NCBI GenBank assembly: GCA_021299875.1 | Contig: JAJTEW010000001.1 | Span: forward strand, 248,001 to 312,000 | DNA from: Comamonadaceae bacterium | Lineage (GTDB): Bacteria > Pseudomonadota > Gammaproteobacteria > Burkholderiales > Burkholderiaceae_C | Direction: 5' to 3' | Length of the DNA: 64,000 bases | Part shown: positions 25,549-35,300 of the stretch, piece after piece | Numbering within the stretch: position 1 is the stretch's first letter | Layout: every line of letters begins with the position of its first letter | Translations under genes and position numbers: made by a program | The notes under the pieces: model-generated | Databases searched by the model: none | Seen by the model: the letters and a program-made list of their open reading frames with translations, nothing else | What the model was told of the DNA's origin: nothing

Positions 25549-25664
25549 GGTTTCTCCTGTTCTGAAGCTTGGACTTTGTAGGTTCGCATGGCTGATGCCA
25601 CTTGCGAAGCTTCGGTGGTTTCGTCGGGATAAAAGCGGTAACTCGGTGCCACGAGGGGTGCCAT
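25545..25664 (-). CDS. Possible small reading frame coupled to the GNAT gene
   Basis: A 39-residue frame whose TGA overlaps the GNAT ATG (ATGA). The frame remains open further upstream, without ATG, through a hydrophobic stretch (WLAIIHSVLVISV). It may be a small membrane protein with a GTG start, the remnant of a longer gene, or chance. Not recognised. Confidence 0.22.
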   Translation of the reverse strand: MAPLVAPSYRFYPDETTEASQVASAMRTYKVQASEQEKP

Positions 25665-25974
25665 GGACGTGACGCTTATGACCAGCACGCTGTGGATGAT
25701 GGCCAGCCATTTGAGTTGAGCGGCAGTTTAAACAGACCGGCGCGCAAAGTTCTTCGGTGTTTCATGCTGATGTCTGGGATGCCATCTCAAAGCCCTGACG
25801 GCCAGTTCAAATTCCCCCAGGCAGCGCCGTCAGATAATGACGTTTCCGGATAGACGACCCAGCGAGCCGCCGCCTTATAACCATCTAACGGATCAAACCT
25901 TATTTGGTCAAGTGATCTGTTCATCTTCAAAGAGAAGATGGAGATCAAATTGACCAATCCGCAAGGGTGACAAA
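25665..25974. other. Intergenic stretch between the GNAT gene and glucokinase
   Basis: No gene is supported here. Its only notable content is the long hairpin at 25904-25957 downstream of glucokinase and the upstream open part of the small frame described above. Base composition is AT-richer than the flanking genes. Confidence 0.5.
25904..25957. repeat. Long interrupted hairpin downstream of glucokinase
   Basis: Three nested stems: TTGGTCAA/TTGACCAA (25904-25911 with 25950-25957), TGATCT/AGATCA (25913-25918 with 25942-25947), and CATCTTC/GAAGATG (25922-25928 with 25934-25940), closing a 5-base loop. In total 21 bp of stem within 54 bases. There is no T-run on the minus strand, so it is not a textbook intrinsic terminator; it may still end or protect the glucokinase transcript. 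Confidence 0.6.
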
Positions 25975-26976
25975 TCAAAGATTCATGGGTTTGACACCCA
26001 GTGCCATGGCACAACCAATCAATGCCGGTTGCTCTTTGCGTACGACATAAGTTGGGATGTCCATCAAGTATTTGTCAAAACGGCCTTTCGCTTCAAAAGC
26101 AGCTCTGAAACCCGATTGTGCAAAGTACCCGCCCAATTGACCGATGACGCCACCACCGATGTAGATGCCACCCCTAGCGCCCAAAGTCAAAGCCAAATTG
26201 CCTGCTGTATTCCCAAGGAAGCGGCATAGCCGGTCCAAGGCCTCCTCACATGCTGGGTCAGTGGCGGCCATACCACGCTGACTCACCTGCACCGCATTCA
26301 AGGGTTCGGCAGCTGTTGCATTGAGCAGGCAAATGGCCTGATACAAATTCTCTAAACCCATGCCAGAGATAACTCGCTCAGCCGAAACATGGGGGAATAT
26401 CTGCCAAAGGGTTCGCAAAATGTCAGCTTCACGCTCGCACGATGGTGAAAGACTTACATGTCCGCCTTCACCAGCAATTGGAACCCAATCACCACGGCGG
26501 GACCGAACCAAAGACGATACGCCTAATCCAGTACCAGGTCCAATCAGGCCTTTGGGTGCATTGTCTACAGGCGAACCCTTGCCAATTTGCTCTAGATCGA
26601 TGGTGCCAAAAGCTGGTGCGGCCATCGCCATGGCTTCCCAATCGTTCAGCATGAGCAAGTTTTCAAGCTGTAAAGTCTGTCGTGTTTTTTCAATCGAAAA
26701 TCGCCAGTCGTTATTGGTCATCTCCACGACGTCGCCAAGAATAGGGTTGGCTATGGCAATGCAAGCATCACCCACCTTTGGATTGCCAATTTGATGCAGA
26801 TAAGCAGTCACCGCACTGGCCAAGTCTGGGAACTGCCCGGTTGAAAGGACCATGACCTGTGAGATCAGGGCATTGTTGCCGCACACCAATGCAAACCGAG
26901 CATGGGTTCCGCCCACATCTCCGAGCAGAGAGGGTAATGTTGAAGTTGGCATCGTTTGATTCTCACGCATCGGCAT
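25975..26976 (-). CDS. glk: Glucokinase
   Basis: Phosphorylates glucose to glucose 6-phosphate with ATP in the cytoplasm. The protein has up to 333 residues and belongs to the non-ROK Glk family. GDVGGTHARFAL is the phosphate-1 motif, GPGTGLGVSSL and GEGGHVSLSP follow, and IYIGGGVIG is near the C-terminus. Possible starts are 26976, 26970 and 26952; GAAGG upstream fits 26970 best by spacing. It lies six bases after the LacI-type regulator gene and is probably co-translated. In this locus it would trap glucose released by the GH1 beta-glucosidase. Confidence 0.93.
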   Translation of the reverse strand: MPMRENQTMPTSTLPSLLGDVGGTHARFALVCGNNALISQVMVLSTGQFPDLASAVTAYLHQIGNPKVGDACIAIANPILGDVVEMTNNDWRFSIEKTRQTLQLENLLMLNDWEAMAMAAPAFGTIDLEQIGKGSPVDNAPKGLIGPGTGLGVSSLVRSRRGDWVPIAGEGGHVSLSPSCEREADILRTLWQIFPHVSAERVISGMGLENLYQAICLLNATAAEPLNAVQVSQRGMAATDPACEEALDRLCRFLGNTAGNLALTLGARGGIYIGGGVIGQLGGYFAQSGFRAAFEAKGRFDKYLMDIPTYVVRKEQPALIGCAMALGVKPMNL

Positions 26977-26982
26977 GAGCCT

Positions 26983-28044
26983 TCAACGTCGATTGATTCG
27001 CGTTGACTCTCGCACCACCAATTCAGCAGCAACCAACCTGGAAGGTGGGTTTTGCTTATTCAAGATGTCAATCATCGCTTTAGCCGCCGAAACTCCGATT
27101 TCATAAACAGACTGCCGAACCGATGTCAATGGCGGCAATGTGAAAGCGGAATGCGGAAGATCGTCAAAGCCGATCAATGAGATGTCCTCTGGCACCCTCA
27201 AGCCCGATCTGTGCAAAGCCAAACGCGCTCCATAGGCCATCTGATCATTGGCCGCCAGCACGGCGGTAAACTGAACGCGTGCATCGAGCAAGGAGTTCAT
27301 GGCTCGAAATCCACCAGCCTCTTGGTAATCGCTGTAGACGATCAACTCATCGTCCAATGCCATCCCTTTTTTGGATGCCTCTTCTTTGAAGCCCTGTAAG
27401 CGCTCCGTGGCATCCGGGTGATCCAACGGCCCAGAGATAAAAGCCACACGCGTGTGACCCAAGGCATGCAAGTGGCGAACGGCCAAACTGGCACCCTCGG
27501 TATTGTCGAAGTCAATACTGAACAACCCGCTGGCACTCAAACGTCTACCCGTGACCACGACCGGGATTTTGGCGGCCATCTCGACCAAGGTTTCGTTGGC
27601 CAATTTGCCCGTCAAAACAATGATGCCGTCCACCTTGCGCTCTTGCAGCATGAACAGCCTGTTTTTTTCCTCGGCTTCGTTCCAATGCCCGCTGACAAAC
27701 AATGGCACGTAATTGGCTTTGTGCAGTTCGTCTTCGATGCCGCGCAAGGCCTCACCGTAATATGGACTGTCAATAAACTGCGTCAACACGCCTATGCTCA
27801 TGGTGCGTCCGCCGGCCAAACTGCGGGCAGCCGGATCGGGCCGAAAACCCAACTCCTCGATCACGGCCTTCACCAAGGCCTGTTTTTCCTCACTCACCTG
27901 CGCCGTACCATTCAAAATGCGCGAGACGGTGCTGGGTGACACGCCGGCTTGCTTGGCGACCATGGTGAGGGTGGCGCGATGTTCCGAACCTCGCATGACC
28001 GTTGTACGCGGCTGATGCAAAGCTGCGATGTTTACCTTTGACAT
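26983..28044 (-). CDS. LacI-family transcriptional regulator of the beta-glucan locus
   Basis: A 353-residue regulator. The N-terminal helix-turn-helix is at about residues 26-48 (TMVAKQAGVSPSTVSRILNG) with the hinge RPDPAARSLAGG, followed by a periplasmic-binding-like sugar domain (residues ~75-350). The repressor probably senses a glucose-containing sugar or phosphate and binds the palindromes of consensus TGAAAgCgCTTTCA before the porin, GH16 and binding-protein genes. No such palindrome precedes its own gene; a different inverted repeat (28073-28101) does. It is upstream of glk and downstream of GH81 on the same strand. Confidence 0.92.
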   Translation of the reverse strand: MSKVNIAALHQPRTTVMRGSEHRATLTMVAKQAGVSPSTVSRILNGTAQVSEEKQALVKAVIEELGFRPDPAARSLAGGRTMSIGVLTQFIDSPYYGEALRGIEDELHKANYVPLFVSGHWNEAEEKNRLFMLQERKVDGIIVLTGKLANETLVEMAAKIPVVVTGRRLSASGLFSIDFDNTEGASLAVRHLHALGHTRVAFISGPLDHPDATERLQGFKEEASKKGMALDDELIVYSDYQEAGGFRAMNSLLDARVQFTAVLAANDQMAYGARLALHRSGLRVPEDISLIGFDDLPHSAFTLPPLTSVRQSVYEIGVSAAKAMIDILNKQNPPSRLVAAELVVRESTRINRR

Positions 28045-28072
28045 GGTTCTTTTCTTGTTTTACCTGTTAGCT

Positions 28073-28101
28073 GTTGATTATGACGGTGCATCATAGTCAA
28101 C
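28073..28101. promoter_or_regulatory. Inverted repeat upstream of the LacI-type gene
   Basis: GTTGATTATGA (28073-28083) and TCATAGTCAAC (28091-28101) form an 11-bp inverted repeat with one mismatch and a 7-base spacer. It lies 29 bases before the regulator ATG and just after the GH81 stop. No T-run follows, so an operator is as likely as a terminator. Confidence 0.4.
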
Positions 28102-28123
28102 AACCATGCGGATCATGATCAGT

Positions 28124-30481
28124 TCATGGTCCAATCCAACGCGTTATTTTTTTGGGTTGAACCGACACCACGACGCCATCGGAGAAACGAACTTCAAGGG
28201 GCTTTTCCGACGGGTTGTATGCCAAATATGTTTTTTTCTTGGTAGTGGGATCCACAAAAACCGCGTGCGACATCACATTGGCCCATACGGATCTATCCGG
28301 CACGCCCATTTCTGCGAGCGCGTACAACCAAAAATATGTTCTTGATCGCGTTTCACCAACTTCTACTGAACCCCTGGGATTCCAGCTTTCCAAAGCCTTG
28401 ACCGGATTTTTAAGGGCTAACAAGCTTGCATAAATGTCTTGCCAGATGTCCAGGGTCGTGCCGTCAGATTGACCCGAGCGATCGTAGAGTCGTCGCGCCT
28501 CTTCAGCTGCGCGACCAAAATTTTCGACATAACCGGTGGGCAGTTGGGTCAAGTAGACCGATGCTGGAGTTATGGGCAGCAAGTTGATGCCCATGATTTG
28601 CCGGGGTTCCTCTGTCCACCAAGTACTGAACCCATACCCTCCGCCAAAAACCATGCTGGCAATAGGTTGGCGATAGTCTGCATGGAAAACGTCACCGTGG
28701 GCATTGAACCAATAATGCAAAACCGAGGCCGACTCGGTAGCGTACAAATACATGCCCAAAGCTTTGAGCGCAGGGTCAGCGGTGGCCTGCCCCCACTGCG
28801 CAACGGCGGCCCAGGCATGGATGGCTTCGGAGGAAGATTCCTGGTCGTTGCCCAGCCCAAAAAACTCGCTGTTGCCACGCGCCCAGGAGTGCCCCTCATA
28901 GACGTCGAAATTCCTCAGGAAGGGAAAGTCCACACGTTTTCGCTGCGCCGTGGCGATGTCACGGACCAGCAGGTTGACCATACCGCCCCAGCGCTGGGCC
29001 GAGGCCCACTGTGGGTCGCGCCGCGCCAGGTGGGCCGCCGCCATGATCCAGTAACCGTAGTGGAAGTGGTGGTCGTTCATGGCCGAGACGCTGAAATACT
29101 CCTCTGGATAGCCCAGCACCGTGCCCACGCCCGCATCGTGGGCAAAGTAGCTCAGGCCTTTGCCAGAAAACCAGGACTCTAGGCGCTGCTTGAGCACCTT
29201 CTCCATCTCTGCGGCGGTCGACTCATCGCCTTGCTGCTCAGCGATGGTCATCAGCTGGGCCACCGCGCCGAGCGCCTTGCCCGTCCAGTACGTGCCATTG
29301 CCCATCTTGCCAAACAAGCTGTTGGCGCGGCGCCGGTCGCCCACCAGCAATTCATTCAGCGTCTGGGCTGGCTGCTTGTTCATCAGCGCAGGCCACATGG
29401 GAATCAGCCCATTGACCCTGAGTTCGGTGCGAAACGTGTGCCCGCTGGCAATCGCAATCGGGCCGCGCACCGAGGGCAATTGCCCGAGTACGTGCGCATG
29501 GCTGACCTGAGCGCGCCGGTGGTGCAGGTACAGGCCCATCAAGGGCTCGGCCACCACTCCGTCCATGGGCCGAGTCTTCATGCGGTAGTCGGTGGTGACC
29601 AGGCTTTGGGCCTCGTCATAGGCCCAATGCACCTGGGTGTCGTCGACAAACACAAAGGCCGCGTCGACATAGGCCTTGAGTGTGGCCGCGTCGGATTTGG
29701 GCAAGATGCCGATCGAGAAGTAACGCGCCTGCTCACTGAATTTGACGCTGACCTTGTCCGCTGGGCCGCTCGCCAGTTGCGCGCTTGGCGGCAGGTACAG
29801 GCCATACAGCTGGCCGCGTGCTTTGAAATAGTGAACTTGCTTGTTGCCCGTTGTGGTCGTTGGCATGTCCACAGCCTGCACGCCCGCGCCCAATTGGATG
29901 TGCACACCACCGCTGCTGATCTCGAAGTAGCCAAACGGGCTGCCATGCAAGATGTGGCTGCGCAAATAAGCCTGCTCGCGGGCCATCTCGACCGTGATGT
30001 TCCAATCGCCCGCATTGTGCAAGCGCGCGTCCTGGGGCTCAAAGTCCGAAGGTGTGACCGTGAAGTCCGCTTGGTGCGGGAAAGTCACGGCAGTGGTGCC
30101 CGTGCTGCCCGCTGCCCAATGCTTGAGGCCCGAGATCGCACCGGTACGCCCTTGTGGCAAGCCCATTTCCATGCCTTTGGGCGTAGCCTTGAAGGTCAAA
30201 GGGTGGGCGTGCAAAACGTCGGACCAAGGCCCATAGGCCAGAGATGAATACCAGGTGTTGGTGGTCACCGCCCGCTTGAGCATGTCGCCGGACCGAAAGG
30301 GCGCCGGCTTGGGCCGCACCGATTCGCCCGGCTTGGGCGCCAGCCAGATGGCCCCGGCCCCCACGGCAGCGGTGGAGCCCTGCGCCATGGCTGGGCCAGC
30401 AAAAAAAGCGGTCATGAACGCCACCAAGCCAGTCGCCAGAGTGGTCCGCCGATCCCATGTGGATCGCGTCAGAAGGTCCAT
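28124..30481 (-). CDS. GH81 endo-beta-1,3-glucanase
   Basis: A 785-residue enzyme of glycoside hydrolase family 81, which cuts beta-1,3-glucans such as laminarin and curdlan internally by inversion. The family core DVYEGHSWARG followed by NDQESSSEAIHAW, with the candidate catalytic Glu residues, is near residues 525-560. The N-terminus is a signal peptide ending in PAMAQ (about residue 33); WDRRTTLATG could be a twin-Arg motif. The start overlaps the last 13 bases of the porin gene, so translation is probably coupled. Family 81 is known mostly from fungi and Gram-positive bacteria; its presence in a betaproteobacterium is worth noting. Confidence 0.88.
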   Translation of the reverse strand: MDLLTRSTWDRRTTLATGLVAFMTAFFAGPAMAQGSTAAVGAGAIWLAPKPGESVRPKPAPFRSGDMLKRAVTTNTWYSSLAYGPWSDVLHAHPLTFKATPKGMEMGLPQGRTGAISGLKHWAAGSTGTTAVTFPHQADFTVTPSDFEPQDARLHNAGDWNITVEMAREQAYLRSHILHGSPFGYFEISSGGVHIQLGAGVQAVDMPTTTTGNKQVHYFKARGQLYGLYLPPSAQLASGPADKVSVKFSEQARYFSIGILPKSDAATLKAYVDAAFVFVDDTQVHWAYDEAQSLVTTDYRMKTRPMDGVVAEPLMGLYLHHRRAQVSHAHVLGQLPSVRGPIAIASGHTFRTELRVNGLIPMWPALMNKQPAQTLNELLVGDRRRANSLFGKMGNGTYWTGKALGAVAQLMTIAEQQGDESTAAEMEKVLKQRLESWFSGKGLSYFAHDAGVGTVLGYPEEYFSVSAMNDHHFHYGYWIMAAAHLARRDPQWASAQRWGGMVNLLVRDIATAQRKRVDFPFLRNFDVYEGHSWARGNSEFFGLGNDQESSSEAIHAWAAVAQWGQATADPALKALGMYLYATESASVLHYWFNAHGDVFHADYRQPIASMVFGGGYGFSTWWTEEPRQIMGINLLPITPASVYLTQLPTGYVENFGRAAEEARRLYDRSGQSDGTTLDIWQDIYASLLALKNPVKALESWNPRGSVEVGETRSRTYFWLYALAEMGVPDRSVWANVMSHAVFVDPTTKKKTYLAYNPSEKPLEVRFSDGVVVSVQPKKITRWIGP

Positions 30482-31875
30482 GTCAGCCCCGCTGTTGCAC
30501 CATAGCCAACGCGGTCATAAAGGGGATTGACTTCCAAAAAGTTGTTGTTGGGCATACCCACAGGAGCGGGACCTATTTTCTGAAATTGCGAGCGTGCGAG
30601 TCCCAAGGTGACGGTCAGCCCTTTGTCGATTTCCGGGACCTTGCGGGCAATGCCCACATTCAGGCGCAAGGCGGAATTGCTTTGTCCCCACTCCTGTGGG
30701 TTTTTGGACGAAGCCTTGCCAAAGTAGGCAGCGCCCACGGTATAGGTGTAGAGACCTTGGTAATGGCTCCAGCCCAGCATGGCGTCGAATGTGGTCGCTT
30801 GGAAGCCCAAATAGGCACTCGATTTGGGCCCGTAGTTGAAACCTGTATCCAAACCATAAATGCAATTGGCCGTCGCGAAACTGTAGTTACACATCGCAGC
30901 AGAACCCGACCACTGGCTGCGCCTGACACCCCAGGTCATCATGTTGCTGGGGTTGGGCCAATGGTTGCCCTGCAGGGTCACCACACTCTGGCTCGGCTTG
31001 GCAGCTTTGCGTGGGGTACCGTCAATATCATCGGGGTCACCAATCCAGCCAACCAGGGCCGATTTGCCAAAAGCGGTCTGCTTGGCCCCCTGGGCCGACT
31101 GGACTATCAGCTCGACCAAGTTCTTGGCGTTCGAATACTGCAGAAACAGCTCGATCGCCTTAGGCCGAATGGGGCTACTGCCTGCGGAGGTGAGGGTGGG
31201 CTCGACCATGAAGGTGTTGAGCTTATTGGACGCGGCGGTCAACTCGACTGTCAGTTTGCCAGAGCCATCTTCAAAGGTGGGGGAGGTCAACCGCAACGCC
31301 CTGGGCAATATGCCATAGCCCGCACCGGAGTCGGCCCAAACGCCTGACAACCCGACGGGAAAGGAAAACGCATCGGACCGCGACCAAGAGCGAGACAACT
31401 GTGTGCCCAGCTTGAGCGCACCCAGATCGGGCCGACTAATGCCCACAAAACGCTCCGTGTAATCCTGGTTCAAAAGACCGCTGTCGCCGGATCGGTAGTC
31501 CAGGTCTGGCGCTTTGAACAAGCGGGTGGCTTGGTCGCCGCGCCAGCGGTAGGTCAGCCGAGATTCAAAACTCACCGCGCCGGCGGTCTCTTTGGCCCAG
31601 CCCAAGGACAGCTGTTGCATGCTCAACTCGGAGGACCTGCCAGCCCGGGTGGTATTTTCAACACCCGGCTTCGACTCGGCATTGCGGCTGTCTGACTTGT
31701 AGGTCGAGTCATCGTTGGAGACGATGCGTGCCCCTTCAGCGCTGCGGGACCACTCGTGCTTGGTAAAGCCAGTGATGTCGAACTTGCTGCCATCCGGCGC
31801 TTCGAAGGAGGCCGCCAACAGCGATACTGGGGAAGCCAGGACCAGGGCCAGAACACGAGGTTGAAGTGAGTGCAT
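30469..31875 (-). CDS. Outer-membrane beta-barrel porin of the beta-glucan locus
   Basis: A 468-residue outer-membrane protein: a signal peptide (residues 1-22), alternating amphipathic segments, and a C-terminal GLTWTF ending in Phe as in barrel proteins recognised by the BAM machinery. Its family could not be named with certainty; the organisation resembles large carbohydrate-related or DUF1302-type barrels rather than 16-strand OmpC porins. It probably lets beta-glucan oligosaccharides into the periplasm for the ABC importer. The ATG at 31875 is preferred over the upstream TTG at 31938. A palindrome and promoter lie at 31955-32003. GH81 follows with a 13-base overlap. Confidence 0.78.
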   Translation of the reverse strand: MHSLQPRVLALVLASPVSLLAASFEAPDGSKFDITGFTKHEWSRSAEGARIVSNDDSTYKSDSRNAESKPGVENTTRAGRSSELSMQQLSLGWAKETAGAVSFESRLTYRWRGDQATRLFKAPDLDYRSGDSGLLNQDYTERFVGISRPDLGALKLGTQLSRSWSRSDAFSFPVGLSGVWADSGAGYGILPRALRLTSPTFEDGSGKLTVELTAASNKLNTFMVEPTLTSAGSSPIRPKAIELFLQYSNAKNLVELIVQSAQGAKQTAFGKSALVGWIGDPDDIDGTPRKAAKPSQSVVTLQGNHWPNPSNMMTWGVRRSQWSGSAAMCNYSFATANCIYGLDTGFNYGPKSSAYLGFQATTFDAMLGWSHYQGLYTYTVGAAYFGKASSKNPQEWGQSNSALRLNVGIARKVPEIDKGLTVTLGLARSQFQKIGPAPVGMPNNNFLEVNPLYDRVGYGATAGLTWTF

Positions 31876-31954
31876 TTGCGTCGACACGAGTGAAGAGGTT
31901 GGCAGTCCAAAGGACAAGAAAGGACCTGAAATTGGCAAAACTGGCTTTATTTCA

Positions 31955-31968
31955 TGAAAGCCCTTTCA
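31955..31968. promoter_or_regulatory. LacI-type operator upstream of the porin gene
   Basis: TGAAAGCCCTTTCA: perfect 6-bp arms TGAAAG/CTTTCA. It shares both arms with the palindrome at 41771, with only the two central bases changed. It lies at the expected transcription start of the porin promoter, a repressing position. Confidence 0.7.
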
Positions 31969-31974
31969 AGCCAT

Positions 31975-32003
31975 AGTTTCCTACCTGCCCACACCACAGT
32001 CAA
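31975..32003 (-). promoter_or_regulatory. Candidate promoter of the porin-GH81 operon
   Basis: TTGACT (31998-32003) and GAAACT (31975-31980) with a 17-base spacer, minus strand. The -35 is good (5/6), the -10 poor (3/6). The layout, with the operator palindrome just downstream, mirrors the promoter of the ABC-importer operon, which uses the same -35 hexamer. Confidence 0.45.
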
Positions 32004-32251
32004 TCGGCAATCGGGGCCGATCACCTAGAGAAAACCCTTGGTTTTGATCCGACTGAGCAGTCGAGAAATCAGGCCTCTTACTCACAAAATTCCTTTCATG
32101 ACCGTCTTTTTGCAAGGTTTGTCCAACTTAGATTTGGAATTGGGTGGCCATTCCGCACGGGCGAAAGTCTTGGTCCGCTTCAGAATAATTCATTGAATTT
32201 AGGGAAAACGCCAATGGAATGGCCCGTTAATCACCTCTATCGTCTTATTTC

Positions 32252-32265
32252 TGAAATCGCTTTCA
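32252..32265. promoter_or_regulatory. LacI-type operator upstream of the GH16 gene
   Basis: TGAAATCGCTTTCA: one arm mismatch from the perfect palindrome at 41771. It lies 61 bases before the GH16 ATG. A matching promoter was not clear by eye. Confidence 0.62.
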
Positions 32266-32326
32266 TAACGTCATTTCAGCCTCTGCGAACTCGACTTCAG
32301 TCGCCTCCACTGTCACAAGGAAGACC

Positions 32327-35300
32327 ATGGCTCAGAAAAAGCTGCCCGACACGCACAACCTAGCTGTAATCGAAATTGCAGCGACGGCATCACCTTCTGG
32401 GTCGCAGCCCCCCGTATTCACCATGAATTCAGCGTCAATACCATTCCCAGCCACCGACAGAGCCGCGCGCGCCGCAAAGCCGGCGAAACACCTGAAAAAT
32501 GGCAAGCGTCTGACGGCTGAAGAGATTTCATGGCAGGCCGAAGCCAGCGACCAACAAAGTGCGCAGGCGGCAGAGGGCGCAACGCTTGCACACGCCGCCG
32601 TGGGCGCAGGCGCCGAAACAGCAAACCCACTCAGCCCCCTGAGCACGGCCAGCGACTGGGCCCACAGCCCAGCCGGTGGCTTTCAGTTGGCACAGCTCGA
32701 ACTGCCCGTGCCACCCTCCACCAGCGCCGGCGGCGGCACGGTCATCAGCACTACCGCGGCATCGACCGCGTCCTTCGGTGGCTTGGGAGGAGTGTTCGCG
32801 GGTGCTGCGGCGCTGGCCTTTGCTGGCGGTGGTGGCGGTGGCGGCAAATCTGCAGGCTCGACGGTGCCATTGAGCGATGCCAATCCCGCGCAAACCACAA
32901 TACCTGGCCGCCTGGTCAATGGCTACATTGAAGGTGCGATCGTGTTCCAGGACAACGACGACGACGGCATTCAGGACGCTGACGAGCCTTCCGACGTAAC
33001 TGATTCCGAAGGCAATTTCACCCTGGTTGGCGCCAGCGCGACTGGTGGCCCCTTGGTCTCCAAATCAACCACCGACACCATCGACAAGTCCACCGGTCTG
33101 CCCGTGACCAATGTCTTCAAGGCGCCTGCCAACGCCAGCGTTATTTCTCCATTGTCCACGCTGATCGAAGCCGGTGTCTCTGAGGCCAGGATCAAACAGA
33201 TTTTCGGTATCAGCGTTGAATCGCTGCTGGACTTCAACCCGGTCTCCACAGCCCTGACGGGTGACGATGATCAGGCCATCGAGGCGCTCAAATTCAAGGC
33301 CGCAGCGATCATGGTGTCCAATTTGATGGATGTGGGCAGCAGCCTGATCCAGGGAGCCAATGGGGGAGCGGCCAGTGACTTTTCAGCCCAAATGGTCAAC
33401 AGCTTGGTCGAAACCATTGGCACAGCCGGTGCCGTCAACCTGAGCGATTCCCAAACAATCACTTCTGTGCTCACCCAGGCCGCTCAGGCTGCGCAGGTGA
33501 CCATCACGGCACAAATGACGGCCGTCATGGAAGAAGCCGGTGCCCAGCTCGAAAAAGCCAGTGACCTGTTGGCGACATTTTTGAATCCCTCTGAGACTTC
33601 GCTGGACAGCGGAGCCCGCCAAGATGCACTGCTGCGGATGGCTCAGATCGAACTGGTCGTGCAAGACAGCGTGGCAGAAAAAGTCAATGCTGCGGCCGGC
33701 TCGGGTAACCTGGCTGAGCTTGAAGACCTGCGCGATTTCGGCGAAGTTTTGGAACAAACGGTTGATGACGCAGAACCCCCTCCAGTCGTTTTCTTTGAGA
33801 CTCTGGACTTCGAAACGGGGCAGTCGATCACATTCACCGCCTTGCAGAACGCCATCGCTTCGCGTTCAGTGCAAGCCGATGGCAACCACGTGATGAAGCT
33901 GATCAAGCCTGCTGGTGATGGTGGAAAGTTCGCGCACGTCACCTTGTCGAACGGGGAAACATCAAGTATCAAAACCATCACGCCGCTGGATTTTTCAAGC
34001 ACGACCGAGTTGGGTATGTGGGTGCATTCCGCCCAAGTGGGTACCAAGGTGCGTTTAGAAATTGGCGACTCCGCCAGCGGCGGCTATGAAATCAACGACA
34101 AAAACTGGGTCGCTGTCGAGACAGCAACTACCAAGGCAGGTTGGGAATACCTCACGTTTGACTTCAGTGAGCCTTCCAGCCGCTGGATCAACAATGCTGG
34201 CAAAGGTTACGCCTTCACCACCCCATTGCAAGACGGTGTCAAGTACGACATGCTCAACGTCTTTTTTGACTTGGACTCGAGCAAGTTAACGGACCAAACC
34301 TATTACTTCGATCAACTGGGCTACGCTCAATCAAGCCCAAGTCAGGCACCTCTGGACATTGCCTACCAAAGTGCCTCCGCCATACCCGTCGGTTACACCC
34401 TGGCCTTCCGCGAGGAGTTTGGCGGCGACATCTCTACCTCTGGCAGTACAACTAAAACCGCCGTCGACACCAGCAAATGGACCTTGGAAACGGGCAATGG
34501 TCCCAACAACGACGGCTGGGGCAATGGAGAATCACAGACCTACACCAACACCTTGGACAACGCCTACGTGCAAAACGGTGCGCTGCACATCGTGGCGAAC
34601 AGGACAGGCAGTGACATCACATCCGCGCGCCTGAAGTCTGTTGTTGACCTGGAGCCTTATGGCTATATGGAGGTCAAAGCGAAATTTTTTGACCCATCCA
34701 CAACGCTGACCACGGCCAACACCGATACCTACATGACAGGCGCATGGCCGGCCATCTGGTTGCTGGGGAAGGGCACCTGGCCAGACACGGGTGAGATCGA
34801 TGTGATGGAGTGGACGCAGCAGTACTTCAACACCAGTGAAGTTCAATCTGCATTGCATTTCAAGGGAACCAACAATCCAATAGACGACTTAACGGCTTGG
34901 ACTTACGGCAATACCCAAATAAAGGATAGCACCATCCTGAGCAGTCCAGTCACCGACTTCCACACCTACCAGGTGTGGTGGACCCAGGACTACATCCGTT
35001 TTGGCGTAGACAGCAACAACGACAACGCCTACTACGAATACAAAAAACCCAGCGGCGCCACGCCGGACAACTGGCCGTTCGACAACCCGATGGACATCAT
35101 CCTGAATATGGCCATCGGCGGAACCTATGGAGGGACCGTACCGCAAAACAATTTCACATATGTGATGGCGGTGGATTATGTGAGGGTTTACCAAGGCACT
35201 GATGAAGACAATCCGCTGACGGACCGTCAACTGTTCTCCAGCACCGCAGCCTCAGAAGACTTCGCCACCCAGTTCACCGGCGTCGATACTTTCGGCAACG

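Larger units (their letters stand above)
31876..32326. other. Divergent regulatory region of the porin and GH16 genes
   Basis: A 451-base gap without a credible gene. It holds the operator-like palindromes at 31955-31968 and 32252-32265, a candidate porin promoter at 31975-32003, and the GH16 ribosome-binding site AAGGAAG near 32317. The length allows independent control in both directions. The centre (32004-32250) contains nothing else recognised. Confidence 0.6.
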
